Of a DNA stretch of 40,190 nucleotides, positions 8,024 to 17,100 are shown piece after piece (within the stretch, counting starts at the first letter, position 1; each line of letters starts with the position of its first letter). Source of the DNA: Micromonosporaceae bacterium (GTDB lineage: Bacteria; Actinomycetota; Actinomycetes; Mycobacteriales; Micromonosporaceae); assembly GCA_020027875.1 (NCBI GenBank), contig JAHRHA010000050.1:1-40190 (forward strand), in the 5' to 3' direction. A program made the position numbers and the translations under genes. The notes beneath the pieces are model-generated. The model searched no databases. It had not been told where the DNA came from and saw only the letters and a list, made by a program, of their open reading frames with translations.

Positions 8024-8259
8024 GCCTCGCTCAGGCGTCGCACAATGTCCTCCCGCCGAGCCTCGAGCAGCTTGGCGAACGCTTCCTGCTCCTCGGCGGC
8101 CGTGATGGCCGTGGCCATCTCCGCCGGATCGGTCGGGCCATAGGACCGCTCGCCGATCTGTTCACGCAACTCCGCCGCGGTCTGTCGCAGCTCGGCCAGC
8201 TGCTCCTCCACAAGTTGCAACTCGTCGCGAAGCGCGGTCTCCGGCCTGTCAGCAGCCAT
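8020..8259 (-). CDS. Small acidic coiled-coil protein
   Basis: A 79-aa protein that is almost entirely helical. Heptad-like leucine/alanine spacing across ALRDELQLVEEQLAELRQ suggests a coiled coil, followed by a loop (GERSYGPTDPAEM) and a second helix. The ATG at 8259 has GAGAGGAT 8-9 nt upstream, better than the longer start at 8313. It resembles small conserved actinobacterial coiled-coil proteins of unknown function. It is convergent with the desaturase gene, with overlapping stop codons. Confidence 0.75.
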   Translation of the reverse strand: MAADRPETALRDELQLVEEQLAELRQTAAELREQIGERSYGPTDPAEMATAITAAEEQEAFAKLLEARREDIVRRLSEA

Positions 8260-8410
8260 CAGCGCCCATCCTCTCGGGGCCTGGCAACGGATCGAAGCTA
8301 CCACCGGCACCATCGCGGTGACGGCGCATGGCGGAAAGTCACCCGACGGGGACGAGCCGCGCTCACCCGGCCCCGGCCGAGGGTGTCCAACGTCGTGCCT
8401 GAGCGACGAT

Positions 8411-8444
8411 CGTGGTTAGACAGCGATCGTGATTAGACAGCGAT
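8411..8444 (+). promoter_or_regulatory. 17-bp tandem repeat upstream of dps
   Basis: CGTGGTTAGACAGCGAT (8411-8427) is followed directly by CGTGATTAGACAGCGAT (8428-8444), one mismatch, ending 25 bp before the dps start codon. This is either an operator pair or a promoter duplication. Confidence 0.45.
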
Positions 8445-8469
8445 CGAACCGGGACTCTGGAGGGACGGA

Positions 8470-9099
8470 ATGCCACCTACCGCGAGTAAGGCCGAGAAGC
8501 AACGGGTACGGGGGCGGTACGAGCATCTGTTCTCCGGCGACGGGGGACAGAGCCAGCCGCTGCTCCATCAGCACGGCGTGGAGATCCAGGAGTTCGGCAA
8601 GCTGCGGCTGCTGCCGATCGTGTTGAGTTTTGAGACGCGGGCGCAGTCGTGCCAGCTGCTCAACCAGATCCTGGCCGACACCCAGATCCTGTACAGCCTC
8701 TACAAGAAACACCACTGGCTGATGCGGGGGCTGACCTTCTACCAGCTACACCTGCTGCTGGACAAGCACGCCGAGGAGCAGGTGGCATTGATCGACCAGT
8801 TGGCCGAACGTGTTCAGACGTTGGGTGGGGTGGCGGTGGGCGACCCCAGGCACGTCGCCGAGATCACCGCTATCCCCCGCCCACCCAACGGCGTCGAGGA
8901 GGTCCCCGCGATGCTGTCCCGACTGCTGGAGGCGCACGAAATCCTCATCACGAAGGTGCGTGAGGCAATCTCCACCACCGATGACAACGGCGACGCCGGC
9001 ACCAACGACCTGCTGTCCAGCGGGGTGCTGCCCACCAACGAGATGCAGGTGTGGTTCATCGCCGAGCACCTGGTCGACACACCCCTGATACACGGGTAG
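8470..9099 (+). CDS. dps: Dps-family ferritin-like DNA-protection protein
   Basis: Iron-storing dodecameric protein that oxidises Fe(II) with peroxide and shields DNA in stationary phase. The protein is 209 aa, longer than minimal Dps, with an N-terminal extension of about 45 residues and a C-terminal tail. The full ferroxidase set is visible at canonical spacing: His82, His94, Asp98, Asp109 and Glu113 in KKHHWLMRG...LHLLLDKH...IDQLAERV. GGAGGG lies about 7 nt before the ATG. The next gene starts 2 nt after the stop, so dps and the ClpC-like gene are one unit. A tandem repeat upstream may carry the control. Confidence 0.93.
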   Translation: MPPTASKAEKQRVRGRYEHLFSGDGGQSQPLLHQHGVEIQEFGKLRLLPIVLSFETRAQSCQLLNQILADTQILYSLYKKHHWLMRGLTFYQLHLLLDKHAEEQVALIDQLAERVQTLGGVAVGDPRHVAEITAIPRPPNGVEEVPAMLSRLLEAHEILITKVREAISTTDDNGDAGTNDLLSSGVLPTNEMQVWFIAEHLVDTPLIHG

Positions 9100-9101
9100 C
9101 C

Positions 9102-11681
9102 ATGTCCGATCGACCCGAGGGTACGGGAGAGCACGGACCCGCCTCCTGGGATGAGCTGATCGCTCGGCTGTTTCGCACGTCCGAGACCCGGCGGCCGGTC
9201 TATCGAGTCGACATCGGCCGGCTGATGAGTGCGGAGGCCCGCGACCTGCTGGTCGAGGCCGCACGGCGAGCAACCGAGTTGGGTGCAGCCGACATCGATA
9301 CCGACCACCTCCTGTGGGCGGCTCTGCGGAGAGACGGCATGCGCACCATGGTCCAGCGCGCCGGCGCCGATCCGGACGCGCTGCTGGCCCAGTTGGAGCG
9401 GGAGCGGCCGCCGACCGGACAACAACAACAACCGGGCGAGCGCCCCTCGGGCGAGCTGGGGCTCACGCTAACGCCCGGGACCAAGCGGGCGCTGCTGCAG
9501 GCACACCAGATCTCCCGAACGACCGGGTCCTCCTACATCGGTCCCGAGCACATCCTGATGGCCCTGTCGGTCAACCCGGACACACCCGCCGGTCGAACGA
9601 TGGCCGAGGGCCGAGTCGCACCCGACTCGTTGCGCGCAGCGCGCGACACCTCGCCGGCAGGGCCAGGCAGCGGCGGTCGCCCCACCAATACAGCGACCCT
9701 CGACCAGTACGGCCAAGATCTCACTGCGCTCGCCCGGGACGGAAAGCTCGAGCCTGTAGTGGGCCGCGAAGACGAGATCGAGCAGGCGGTCGAGGTGCTC
9801 TCTCGGCGGACGAAGAACAACCCGGTCCTCATCGGCGAGGCGGGCGTGGGCAAGACGGCCATCGTCGAGGGCATCGCCCAGCGCATCGTTGAGGGCGACG
9901 TTCCGCAGACGCTGAGCGGAAAACGCGTGGTGCAGCTGGACCTCGCCGGGCTGGTGGCCGGAACCCGGTTCCGCGGCGACTTCGAGGAGCGGCTCAAGCG
10001 GGTCATCGATGAGGTTCGCGCACACAGCGACGAGCTCATCGTGTTCCTGGACGAACTGCATACGCTCGTGGGGGCCGGGGCCGTCGGAGCCGAGGGCGGC
10101 ATGGATGCCAGCAATATGCTCAAGCAGGCGCTGGCCCGGGGCGAGCTTCGCGTGGTCGGTGCCACCACGCTCAACGAGTACCGCGGCAGCATCGAGAAGG
10201 ACGCCGCACTGGCTCGACGCTTCCAGCCGATCCTCGTTCCAGAACCCAGCGTCGAGGAGACCATTGCCATCCTGCGCGGACTGCGCGACGGATACGAGGC
10301 ACACCATCAGGTTCGCTACACCGATGAGGCCCTCGTGGCCGCCGCAGAGCTCGCCGACCGCTACCTTGCCGACAGGTTCCTGCCCGACAAGGCCATCGAT
10401 CTCGTCGATCAGGCGGGTGCCCGGGTCAGGCTGCGCGTCGGTGCACCCGCGGCCGGGCGGCGCGAGGCCGAGCAGTTTCTCGACCAGCTGCACCGTGACA
10501 AGGAACAGGCGGTCGCGAACGAGCAGTACGAACGCGCTTCGGCGATCCGCGACGAAATGACCGAGGTACGCAGACAACTCGACACGGCACACGAGGATGG
10601 GCCGGGCGTGCCCGTGGTCGATGTGGAGGACATCGCCGAGGTGGTGTCGCGAGCGACCGGCATCCCGGTAAGCCAGCTCACCGAGGAGGAGCGGGAACGG
10701 CTGCTGCGGCTGGAGTCTCATCTGCACCAGCGCGTTATCGGCCAGGATGAGGCCGTACGCGCGGTGGCCGAGGCGGTGCGCCGATCGCGGGCAGGCATGG
10801 CGGATCCGAACCGGCCAGTGGGCAGTTTCCTGTTTCTCGGCCCCACCGGCGTGGGCAAGACAGAGCTGGCCCGCGCCCTCGCGGAGGCTCTGTTCGGCGA
10901 GCGGGACCGCATGGTCCGACTGGACATGAGCGAGTTCTCCGAACGCCACATGGCCAGCCGCCTGGTGGGTGCACCGCCGGGCTACGTCGGGTACGAAGAG
11001 GCCGGACAGCTGACCGAGGCGGTGCGCCGGCGCCCGTACGCAGTGATCCTTCTCGACGAAATCGAGAAGGCTCACCAGGACGTGTTCAACATCCTGCTCC
11101 AGGTGCTCGATGATGGCCGCCTCACCGACAGTCAGGGACGCACCGTCAGTTTCAAGAACGCCGTACTGGTCATGACCAGCAACGTCGGCTCGGACCTCAT
11201 CGCCGGACACCGGCAGGCCCTGGGCTTCTCCGGGCCACCGGGAGATCAGGAGTCCGGTGCGGGCGTTCCAGGCACCGATCCAGCCCTACGCGAGCAGCTG
11301 ATGCGGCGGATCCGCGAGCATTTCCGGCCGGAGTTCATCAACCGCATCGACGAGATCATCGTGTTCCATCGTCTCGAGATCGAGCAGCTACGACAGATAA
11401 CCGAGCTGATGCTCGAGGAGTCCCAGCGCCGCCTACACGCTCAGGACACCACCATCGAATTCACCCCGGCGGCCATCGACTGGATCGCCCAGCGTGGATA
11501 CGAGCCGGAGTTCGGCGCGCGCCCCATGCGCCGTACCATCCAGCGAGACGTGGACAATCGACTCTCCACAATGCTCCTGGGCGGCGAGCTGTCGCCGCGA
11601 AGTCACGTCACGGTGGACGCACGCGACGGTCAGCTGGTCTTCGACGCCCGCAAGCGCGATGAGCCCGCGCGCACCGGCTAG
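9102..11681 (+). CDS. ClpC-like AAA+ unfoldase (Clp ATPase with UVR domain)
   Basis: Class I Clp/Hsp100 ATPase of 859 aa. It has an N-terminal Clp_N double repeat (about 35-180), AAA-1 with Walker A GEAGVGKT at 245-252, and a UVR-like segment near 456-490 ([12 protein letters not shown]). AAA-2 has Walker A GPTGVGKT at 580-587 and Walker [13 protein letters not shown]-terminal D2-small domain follows. The UVR segment and the LGF tripeptide in QALGFSG after TSNVGSDLI, the usual ClpP-docking loop position, favour ClpC over ClpB. A glutamine run (QQQQ) sits in the linker after Clp_N repeat 1. The ATG at 9102 is chosen because upstream in-frame codons lie inside dps. Dedicated handling of Dps or other stress proteins is inferred from the coupling. 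Confidence 0.9.
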   Translation: MSDRPEGTGEHGPASWDELIARLFRTSETRRPVYRVDIGRLMSAEARDLLVEAARRATELGAADIDTDHLLWAALRRDGMRTMVQRAGADPDALLAQLERERPPTGQQQQPGERPSGELGLTLTPGTKRALLQAHQISRTTGSSYIGPEHILMALSVNPDTPAGRTMAEGRVAPDSLRAARDTSPAGPGSGGRPTNTATLDQYGQDLTALARDGKLEPVVGREDEIEQAVEVLSRRTKNNPVLIGEAGVGKTAIVEGIAQRIVEGDVPQTLSGKRVVQLDLAGLVAGTRFRGDFEERLKRVIDEVRAHSDELIVFLDELHTLVGAGAVGAEGGMDASNMLKQALARGELRVVGATTLNEYRGSIEKDAALARRFQPILVPEPSVEETIAILRGLRDGYEAHHQVRYTDEALVAAAELADRYLADRFLPDKAIDLVDQAGARVRLRVGAPAAGRREAEQFLDQLHRDKEQAVANEQYERASAIRDEMTEVRRQLDTAHEDGPGVPVVDVEDIAEVVSRATGIPVSQLTEEERERLLRLESHLHQRVIGQDEAVRAVAEAVRRSRAGMADPNRPVGSFLFLGPTGVGKTELARALAEALFGERDRMVRLDMSEFSERHMASRLVGAPPGYVGYEEAGQLTEAVRRRPYAVILLDEIEKAHQDVFNILLQVLDDGRLTDSQGRTVSFKNAVLVMTSNVGSDLIAGHRQALGFSGPPGDQESGAGVPGTDPALREQLMRRIREHFRPEFINRIDEIIVFHRLEIEQLRQITELMLEESQRRLHAQDTTIEFTPAAIDWIAQRGYEPEFGARPMRRTIQRDVDNRLSTMLLGGELSPRSHVTVDARDGQLVFDARKRDEPARTG

Positions 11682-12211
11682 GGAGATGGGCTGGGGTCGG
11701 GGCTCGGTAAGACACTCTGGGTCGCGGGGGGCGCCGGCGACTGGGTCGGGGCGGGGGTAGGCGTCGGTGTGGCTGTGGGAGAGGGCGACGGGCTTGGCGG
11801 CAGCGTCGCTGGAGGGGTGGGCGCCGAGGTGGTCGGGGCCGGCGGCTTCGTCGAAGTGGGCACCGGCGCCGAGGGCGCCTTGTTCGGGGTCGCCCTCGAG
11901 ATGGTGAACGGCCCTTGGGTGGTGGAGGCTACCGAGGCGGGCGTGGCCGGGGCTACCGGCGTCGTCGCCGACGACGCGGTGGGCGCCGGACTCGGTGTCG
12001 CTGTTTCGAGGAGAAACTCGGTCGGCATGGGGAGCCGGGGCATGCTGCGGGAGGCAGCGTCGGATGTCCGCGCTGGCGCCGCACGGTCGTGGCCAACCTG
12101 ATCGTTGATGCTCAGCGCTATGCCGATACCGGCGCCGGCGACGACGACGGCGCTAAGGAGACGAAACGCCGCGCGGCGTACCGGCTCGTCGCGGCGGTGG
12201 GAGGCGACCAC
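11678..12211 (-). CDS. Exported or membrane-anchored Pro/Ser/Thr-rich protein
   Basis: A 177-aa protein with a positively charged N-terminus (RRDEPVRRAAFR), one hydrophobic helix at about residues 17-36 (LLSAVVVAGAGIGIALS), and then some 130 residues dominated by Pro, Thr, Ser and Ala. Runs such as PSPSPSPTATPTPTP give a low-complexity stalk with no catalytic motif. The GTG at 12211 has GGAG about 6 nt upstream. It overlaps the stop of the convergent ClpC-like gene by CTAG. Function unknown; a cell-wall-spanning stalk is the simplest reading. Confidence 0.7.
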   Translation of the reverse strand: MVASHRRDEPVRRAAFRLLSAVVVAGAGIGIALSINDQVGHDRAAPARTSDAASRSMPRLPMPTEFLLETATPSPAPTASSATTPVAPATPASVASTTQGPFTISRATPNKAPSAPVPTSTKPPAPTTSAPTPPATLPPSPSPSPTATPTPTPAPTQSPAPPATQSVLPSPDPSPSP

Positions 12212-12383
12212 GGGGTCTCCCTAGCTTTGATCAGGGAGTACGCGGGGAGAGCGCACTGGTTTACGACCCTGCCCGCGACTAGCCGCACACCCCAACTTGA
12301 TGGCGGCAACAGTGAGCGATGTCACAGCTAATCAGCGAAACAAGCTTGAGAACCCTCGATAGCTCGCATGTCAGAAATTCCGG

Positions 12384-12947
12384 TCAGCAGGGGATGTCGG
12401 CGTGCGGAGCGAATGGTGCACCGTGCCCCGGAATGATCAGGCTCGGTTCGAGTCCGAGCACCTGCTCCCGCGAACGACGCAGCACCGCTCGGTCTGGCGC
12501 GTACGGATCCTCAGCCGGACCATCCGCGTGCCACCACAGGTGTGTGAGCACGATCAGACCTGAGTCGGTCCGCACAAGCGTGGTGATGTCCTCGTCCGAG
12601 TGACCCGGTGTGCGCAGCAGCCGAACCGAATCGCTGAGCCCCGACTCATCGTCGTGCCGGTCGATCCAGAGATCGGCGACGTAGGTGGCCATAAAGTCGT
12701 GCACGCGGGCTTCTGGAAACAGCGCCGCGTTCAGGGTGTGGTCGGGATGGTGATGGCTGAGCACGACGTCGGTCACTGCGCCCGGATCCACGCCGAGGTT
12801 GGTCAGCGGATCGAGGATGGCGCTACGGTGGGCGACCATGCCCGGGTCGACAATGATCAGGCTTTCGCCGTCGCGGATCAGAGTGACCGTACTGGCCACC
12901 CGATCGCCTACGTATCCGTTCGTAAGGACGTGCACCTCAGCAGTCAT
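12384..12947 (-). CDS. MBL-fold metallo-hydrolase, MBLAC1-like
   Basis: A 187-aa metallo-beta-lactamase-fold hydrolase. The zinc motif SHHHPDH is present, followed by a downstream His in RTPGHSDED, an Asp/His-bearing strand (GLIVLTHLWWHADG) and a C-terminal IIPGHGAPF. The compact length and the opening VHVLTNGYVGD resemble MBLAC1-type proteins. The substrate is not deducible. The ATG at 12947 has GGGAGG 8 nt upstream. The 13076 start is rejected because its first 43 residues look non-coding. Only two residues follow the IPC end at the 12384 stop. Confidence 0.85.
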   Translation of the reverse strand: MTAEVHVLTNGYVGDRVASTVTLIRDGESLIIVDPGMVAHRSAILDPLTNLGVDPGAVTDVVLSHHHPDHTLNAALFPEARVHDFMATYVADLWIDRHDDESGLSDSVRLLRTPGHSDEDITTLVRTDSGLIVLTHLWWHADGPAEDPYAPDRAVLRRSREQVLGLEPSLIIPGHGAPFAPHADIPC

Positions 12948-13185
12948 GGTCGGAGCCTCCCACGCTGGCGTCGCGGGCACGGTGCCGGCGTGTCGGGCAC
13001 CTGGCTGTAACCCGCGCTGAGTCCACAACGACACCGGTGTGATCACAACGCTGAAGTTGTCGGCCTCCAAAGACACATAGCTGCGCGCGTCACTCGCCCA
13101 TCAATGCCCGTAAACGGTAACAACCTGACAAATGATGCGCTAACGTCATCGCTGTAATGGTGGGTCGACGACGGGGGCGAAACAC

Positions 13186-14064
13186 ATGACCACCGGTGGA
13201 GGGAACCCGTCCACCTGGGCCGCAGCGGACGACGAGTCCTGGCCGTCGGTTGCAGACGCGCCAACGACAGCGCGGGCCGTGGCGGAGGACTCGGCGATGG
13301 CGCTGTCCGAGATGGAACTGGGGGCGGACGACGCCGAGGCGTCGCCGCCGGAGGACGGGCATACGCATCCAGCCCGACTGGCTCTGGGCATCGCGGTGCT
13401 CGCCGCGGAGCGGTTGCGCCCCGGAGCGCCGACCAGCGAGGCGTTCGTGACTGGTGTGGGCCTGCTCCAGCAAGGGGCCGCCGAGGCTCGGACTCTGGCC
13501 AGGCGCGTGATGGGACCCCCCACCCGGATGGCGTCACGGACGGTCGGCTGGGCCTCCGGCCTACCCGGGTCCGAACGGCCACGGCGGTCATTCTCGCGCT
13601 CCCGCGAGCTGCTGAACCGGGTCGTGTCCGAGGCGAAGAAACGCGGAGAGGCCACCGTGGCCGCCGGCCGCGCGGACGCGTCCGCGTTCGTCCAGGCGAG
13701 CGTGACGGACGGCATCGCGTGGGCCCAGGCACAGGCGGTGCCACAGATCGTCGACGGCATGCTGCCGCACCTGATGGATGATGTCGTGCCGCGCCTCATC
13801 GACGGCGTCATGCCGGAGATACGCACCCGCGTTCTGCCGGCCGTCATCGACGATCTCACCCATGACCCTCGCCTGCGTGACCTCCTGATGGAGCAGAGCA
13901 AGGGCGCGGTCGGCGAGGCTACGCAACACCTTCGCGCCACGACGGCCACCGCCGATGATCGGGTCGAATCCGCGTTCCGGCGCCGGGGACGCAACACACC
14001 GCCGACCGACCGTACGGACTCGAACGTGATCGATGAGGCCAACGCTCGCACCAACGACAGGTGA
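13186..14064 (+). CDS. Conserved hypothetical protein with paralogue at 16.2-16.5 kb
   Basis: A 292-aa protein of unknown function, with an acidic, disordered N-terminus up to about residue 60. A conserved segment RLALGIAVLAAERLRPGAP follows, then EAFVTGVGLLQQGAAEARTL. Further on are SEAKKRGEATVAAGRADASAF and a regular helical stretch with DGMLPHLMDDVVPRLIDGVMPEI-like repeats. No catalytic motif is visible. The two conserved blocks recur in the 102-aa protein at 16199-16507. The downstream RDD gene starts 3 nt after this stop, so the two probably act together at the membrane. Confidence 0.75.
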   Translation: MTTGGGNPSTWAAADDESWPSVADAPTTARAVAEDSAMALSEMELGADDAEASPPEDGHTHPARLALGIAVLAAERLRPGAPTSEAFVTGVGLLQQGAAEARTLARRVMGPPTRMASRTVGWASGLPGSERPRRSFSRSRELLNRVVSEAKKRGEATVAAGRADASAFVQASVTDGIAWAQAQAVPQIVDGMLPHLMDDVVPRLIDGVMPEIRTRVLPAVIDDLTHDPRLRDLLMEQSKGAVGEATQHLRATTATADDRVESAFRRRGRNTPPTDRTDSNVIDEANARTNDR

Positions 14065-14067
14065 ACC

Positions 14068-14532
14068 TTGCTGCCGCCACCGGTGCCGCGCAACGCGTAC
14101 GCCGGGCTGATCTCGCGACTCGCCGCTCTGGTCATCGACGTCGCGTTGCTCACCGTCACCGCGCTCGCCATCAGCACCCTGCCATCGCTGGCGTGGGAGC
14201 AGGTCTTCCTTCGACCCGCTCCAGGCTGGTTCACCACCGGCATCGCGGTCGCGGCGGGGCTGCTACCGCTGTCGTACTTCACGGCCTCCTGGTGGCTCAG
14301 CGGTCAGACCGTGGGTGATCTCCTGTTCGGCATCGCTGTGCGGCACCGAGACGGGGGCGATGTCACCTTCCCGCAGTCGGTCGCGCGGGCCGCGGTCGGC
14401 CTCCTCTTTGCCCCACTGTGGATGATCGGGCTGCTCGGGGTGCTCTGGGACGAACGTCGCCGTGCCTGGCACGACCGGTTGTTCCGAACGGTCGTGCGCT
14501 ACACAGCCCCCGCGCACGGACGAGAGGCCTAG
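14068..14532 (+). CDS. RDD family membrane protein
   Basis: A 154-aa integral membrane protein of the RDD family, thought to include transport or ion-handling proteins. The N-terminal signature RNAYAGLISRLAALVIDVALL carries the Arg-Asp pair that names the family. Helices lie at about residues 16-36, 52-74 and 110-130, and the C-terminal RRAWHDRLFRTVVRY motif is typical. The TTG at 14068 has AGGTGA 6 nt upstream; a GTG at 14083 is an alternative. It is coupled to the upstream hypothetical gene. Confidence 0.82.
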   Translation: MLPPPVPRNAYAGLISRLAALVIDVALLTVTALAISTLPSLAWEQVFLRPAPGWFTTGIAVAAGLLPLSYFTASWWLSGQTVGDLLFGIAVRHRDGGDVTFPQSVARAAVGLLFAPLWMIGLLGVLWDERRRAWHDRLFRTVVRYTAPAHGREA

Positions 14533-14538
14533 CCGGCG

Positions 14539-15236
14539 GTGGACGACGGGGTGCCCCCAGGCCACAGGCTGACCATGCCCACGACATCCGCGTTCTCCTG
14601 GGCCCAGCGGTTTCGGCTGCGCCAACGTCTCAAGGGCAGCCTGTGGTTCGTGCCGTTGCTCGGTGGTCTGCTAGGTGCGGGGCTAGCCGCGGCCGACATA
14701 GCAATCGAGGCGGTGGTTCAGGTGCCGCCCGCCTGGCGATACTCGTCTGATGCGGCCACCGGCGTGCTGGCGCAATCGTAGGGGCCATGGTCGGCCTGTT
14801 CGGCTTTGTCGTCACGATCAGTGTCCTCGTTGTCCAGATGGCGACCGGGACCCTTTCCCCGCGGTTCATGCGCCTGTGGTACCGCGACCGGCTCCAGAAG
14901 CTCGTGCTCGCCACCTTCGTCGGCACAGTCACGTTCGCGTTCTCCTTGCTACGGCGGGTGAGCGCCGGCGCCGTGCCCAACGCTGGCGTCACGTTGGCTG
15001 GTTTCGGATTCGGCGTGAGTCTCCGAAGGTAGCGCGAGCGAGACGCGGCCCCACCAACCTGGCGCCCCGAGTTCGTCGACTACCGCTACGTCGGTCTCAC
15101 CAACGGGCTGGCATTCAGCCCTACCGATGCGATGCCCCTCGCCCCGTGGGCCAAGATGACCATGGCCCTACAGTCAATGATCTCGTTCATCGTCGTCGGT
15201 CTGGTGATCGCCCGTGCCGTCAACATCCTGACCTGA
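14539..15236 (+). pseudogene. Chimeric remnant: DUF2254 N-terminal part joined to DUF1345 C-terminal part
   Basis: Frame 1 (14539-14781) encodes RLKGSLWFVPLLGGLLGAGLA and matches the start of DUF2254 membrane proteins. A one-base loss near 14770 shifts the reading to frame 3 (14787-15032), where GAMVGLFGFVVTISVLVVQMA and TLSPRFMRLWYRDRLQKL continue the family. After a TAG at 15030-15032 the same frame reads EFVDYRYVGLTNGLAFSPTDAM and then FIVVGLVIARAVNIL up to the TGA at 15234-15236. That last part is the C-terminus of a DUF1345 protein. Two different membrane-protein genes have therefore been partly deleted and fused, and neither is functional as read. Confidence 0.7.
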
Positions 15237-15246
15237 CCGGCGAGCC

Positions 15247-16188
15247 TCAGAAGATCGCGATCGGATTGACCGGCGATCCCGTTCCGCCGACGATCCGCAG
15301 CGGCGCGGCGACGAAGAGAAACTCCCAGCGCTGGGCCTGCTCGCTGTGCTCGACCAGATCCTCGAACTGCAGGTAGTCGAGCAGGTGTATGCCCATCGCG
15401 TTGATCGCGAGGACGTGAATGGGGAACCCGATTCCTTCGGTAGTGCTCGGAGCGGTGTCGCTGTTGCCGTCCGACCCGAGGGCGGCGACGCCCCGCTCCG
15501 CCAAGAAGGTGGCGGTCGTGGGATGAAGGCCCGCCTTCGCCTTCCCTGTGTCCCACGGCCCGAGTTCGGCGAGACGGCGAACATGACCAGTCCGGATGAG
15601 CAGGATGTCACCCGTACTTACACGGACGCCTTCACTCCGCTCCATCGCCTCGAGGTCCTCGCGGAACACGTGCTCGCCCGGTTCGAGCCAGCTAATGCCC
15701 CGCAGGCGGGGCACGTCGAGGACGACTCCGCGGCCGACCAGACCATCCGCAAGGAGGCCGATGGCGCCGGCGACCGACCCTGTCGACGTGACCGAGGAGG
15801 CCGGGACGCCGTCGTAGAGAGCCCCATCGAAGGCGACGTGACTGAACGCGTCGATGTGGCTGTGCCCTTCGTGGTGGAAGTCGACGCCGATGTAGTCCTT
15901 GGCGAAGTGCACGGCTCCGGATCCGATATCGACATCGTGCAGCATCGTCATGCGGTGCACAGCGGGCTCGGGATTGTCGATGCGAGGCGACGTGTTCAAG
16001 GGCTGACCGAGCGAAACGGTGACGCCGCTGCGAACCAGCGCGGCGGCAGCGACTATCCCATCGGCGGTGAGGTTGTTGAGCGCCCCACGCTCGCTTCGCC
16101 CGCCCCAGCGTCCCCAGTTTGAGACCCGCTGGAAAAGGGCGCGGAACTCGTCGGCGCTGACGTCGACAGAGCTGGCCCCGATTGGCAT
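15247..16188 (-). CDS. Cyclase-family (kynurenine formamidase-like) metal-dependent hydrolase
   Basis: A 313-aa protein of the cyclase family PF04199. The metal motif is visible as DFHHEGHSHIDAFSH, matching the family pattern H-x-G-T/S-H-x-D-x3-H. The C-terminus has the usual GSDGNSD and PIHVLAINAMGIHLLDYL blocks. This family includes arylformamidases and polyketide cyclases, and the substrate cannot be set from sequence. The ATG at 16188 is used. The gene lies 10 nt after the small paralogue gene, as the last member of a minus-strand unit that begins with the CBS gene. Confidence 0.86.
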   Translation of the reverse strand: MPIGASSVDVSADEFRALFQRVSNWGRWGGRSERGALNNLTADGIVAAAALVRSGVTVSLGQPLNTSPRIDNPEPAVHRMTMLHDVDIGSGAVHFAKDYIGVDFHHEGHSHIDAFSHVAFDGALYDGVPASSVTSTGSVAGAIGLLADGLVGRGVVLDVPRLRGISWLEPGEHVFREDLEAMERSEGVRVSTGDILLIRTGHVRRLAELGPWDTGKAKAGLHPTTATFLAERGVAALGSDGNSDTAPSTTEGIGFPIHVLAINAMGIHLLDYLQFEDLVEHSEQAQRWEFLFVAAPLRIVGGTGSPVNPIAIF

Positions 16189-16198
16189 CCTGGCGAGC

Positions 16199-16507
16199 CT
16201 AGCGGGGGCGCATGCGCAGGTGGTCGATGAGCGTGGTCGCGTCCGCACGTCCAGCGGCCACAGTGTCGTTCCCGCGCAGCCGTGCGTCGGCCATGACCCG
16301 ACTAAGCCGATCGCGGTAGCGCGCGCACGGTTTGATCACTCGACGGCCCAGCCGCCGGGCGCCGGCGCGAGTCTGCTGCAGCAGACCCACCGCCACAAGG
16401 AAAGCATCGCTATTCGGCGCGTCGGCCCTGAAGCGCTCCGCCGCCAGCACGGCCGCGCCCAAGGCCAGCCGAACCGTGTGTTGGGTGTCATCGACCGGCT
16501 CCACCAC
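16199..16507 (-). CDS. Short paralogue of the 13186-14064 hypothetical protein
   Basis: About 102 aa from GTG 16507 (GTG 16504 also possible), with GAGG just upstream. The core RLALGAAVLAAERFRADAP, then DAFLVAVGLLQQTRAGARRL, aligns with the larger protein encoded at 13186-14064. So does RGNDTVAAGRADATTL near the C-terminus. The protein keeps both conserved blocks but lacks the acidic N-terminus and the long helical C-terminus. Function unknown. It sits between the CBS and cyclase genes in what looks like one transcript. Confidence 0.65.
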   Translation of the reverse strand: MVEPVDDTQHTVRLALGAAVLAAERFRADAPNSDAFLVAVGLLQQTRAGARRLGRRVIKPCARYRDRLSRVMADARLRGNDTVAAGRADATTLIDHLRMRPR

Positions 16508-16538
16508 ATGACCTCGTCGCGACAGGTTCTGGACCCGT

Positions 16539-16967
16539 TCAGTTGTTCGGCGGTGCGGAATACACCGCTGAGGCGAACTCGCCGACCTCGTGCTTGCCCA
16601 GATGTGTCGCCACATCTGCCTCGCTGATCATCCCAACGAGTCGGTCGTTGTCGATCACCGGCAACCGGCGGATCTTGTACTGCTCCATCGTGCGTAGCAC
16701 ATCGCCGATATCGGCGCCGGCATTCACCCAGATCGGTGTGCCGTGCGCCACGTCGTGCGCGGTCGTTGTCTGCGGATCGTGTCCCTCGGCCACGCATCGC
16801 ACGACAATGTCGCGGTCGGTGATGATTCCTTGTAACCGTTCATCCGCGCCGCGGATTGGCAACGCCCCAATGTGCAGGTCGCGCATTTTGGCCGCGGCGG
16901 CTGCGAGCGTCTCATCCTGCCGTACGCTCTCCGCGCCCACGTGCATGATCTCCCGAGCCGTACCCAT
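16539..16967 (-). CDS. CBS-domain pair protein
   Basis: A 142-aa cytosolic protein made of two CBS domains, at about residues 8-62 (MHVGAESVRQDETL ... GIITDRDIVVR) and 72-126 (TPIWVNAGADIGDVL ... LVGMISEADVA). Such stand-alone pairs bind adenine nucleotides and are common in stress or dormancy gene sets. The ATG at 16967 is preceded by GGGGAG at 4-9 nt. The much longer reading to 17378 is rejected as antisense noise. It is first of the minus-strand group with the short paralogue and the cyclase-family gene. Confidence 0.88.
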   Translation of the reverse strand: MGTAREIMHVGAESVRQDETLAAAAAKMRDLHIGALPIRGADERLQGIITDRDIVVRCVAEGHDPQTTTAHDVAHGTPIWVNAGADIGDVLRTMEQYKIRRLPVIDNDRLVGMISEADVATHLGKHEVGEFASAVYSAPPNN

Positions 16968-16986
16968 CTCGCTCCCCGTTCTCTGT

Positions 16987-17006
16987 CTGGGGACTTCATA
17001 CCGCCT
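16987..17006 (+). promoter_or_regulatory. Weak DosR/DevR-like half-box upstream of the CBS gene
   Basis: TGGGGACTTCATACC at 16988-17002 matches the left half of the mycobacterial DosR consensus (GGGACT) well, but the right half only poorly. It is 20-40 bp upstream of the CBS start. One half-site alone is weak evidence. Confidence 0.22.
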
Positions 17007-17100
17007 TGCCCCGACTGCCACGTGGTATCGCACGCTGCACCTGGTCGTGCGTGTACCCCGGCAAAGGCGGGTGTATCCACAGCCTACCGAGGACGACGCC

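Noticed and set aside
9468..11210. Minus-strand open frame of 580 codons
   Set aside because: Mirror of the ClpC-like gene, no recognisable domain; the plus strand carries the clear AAA+ motifs.
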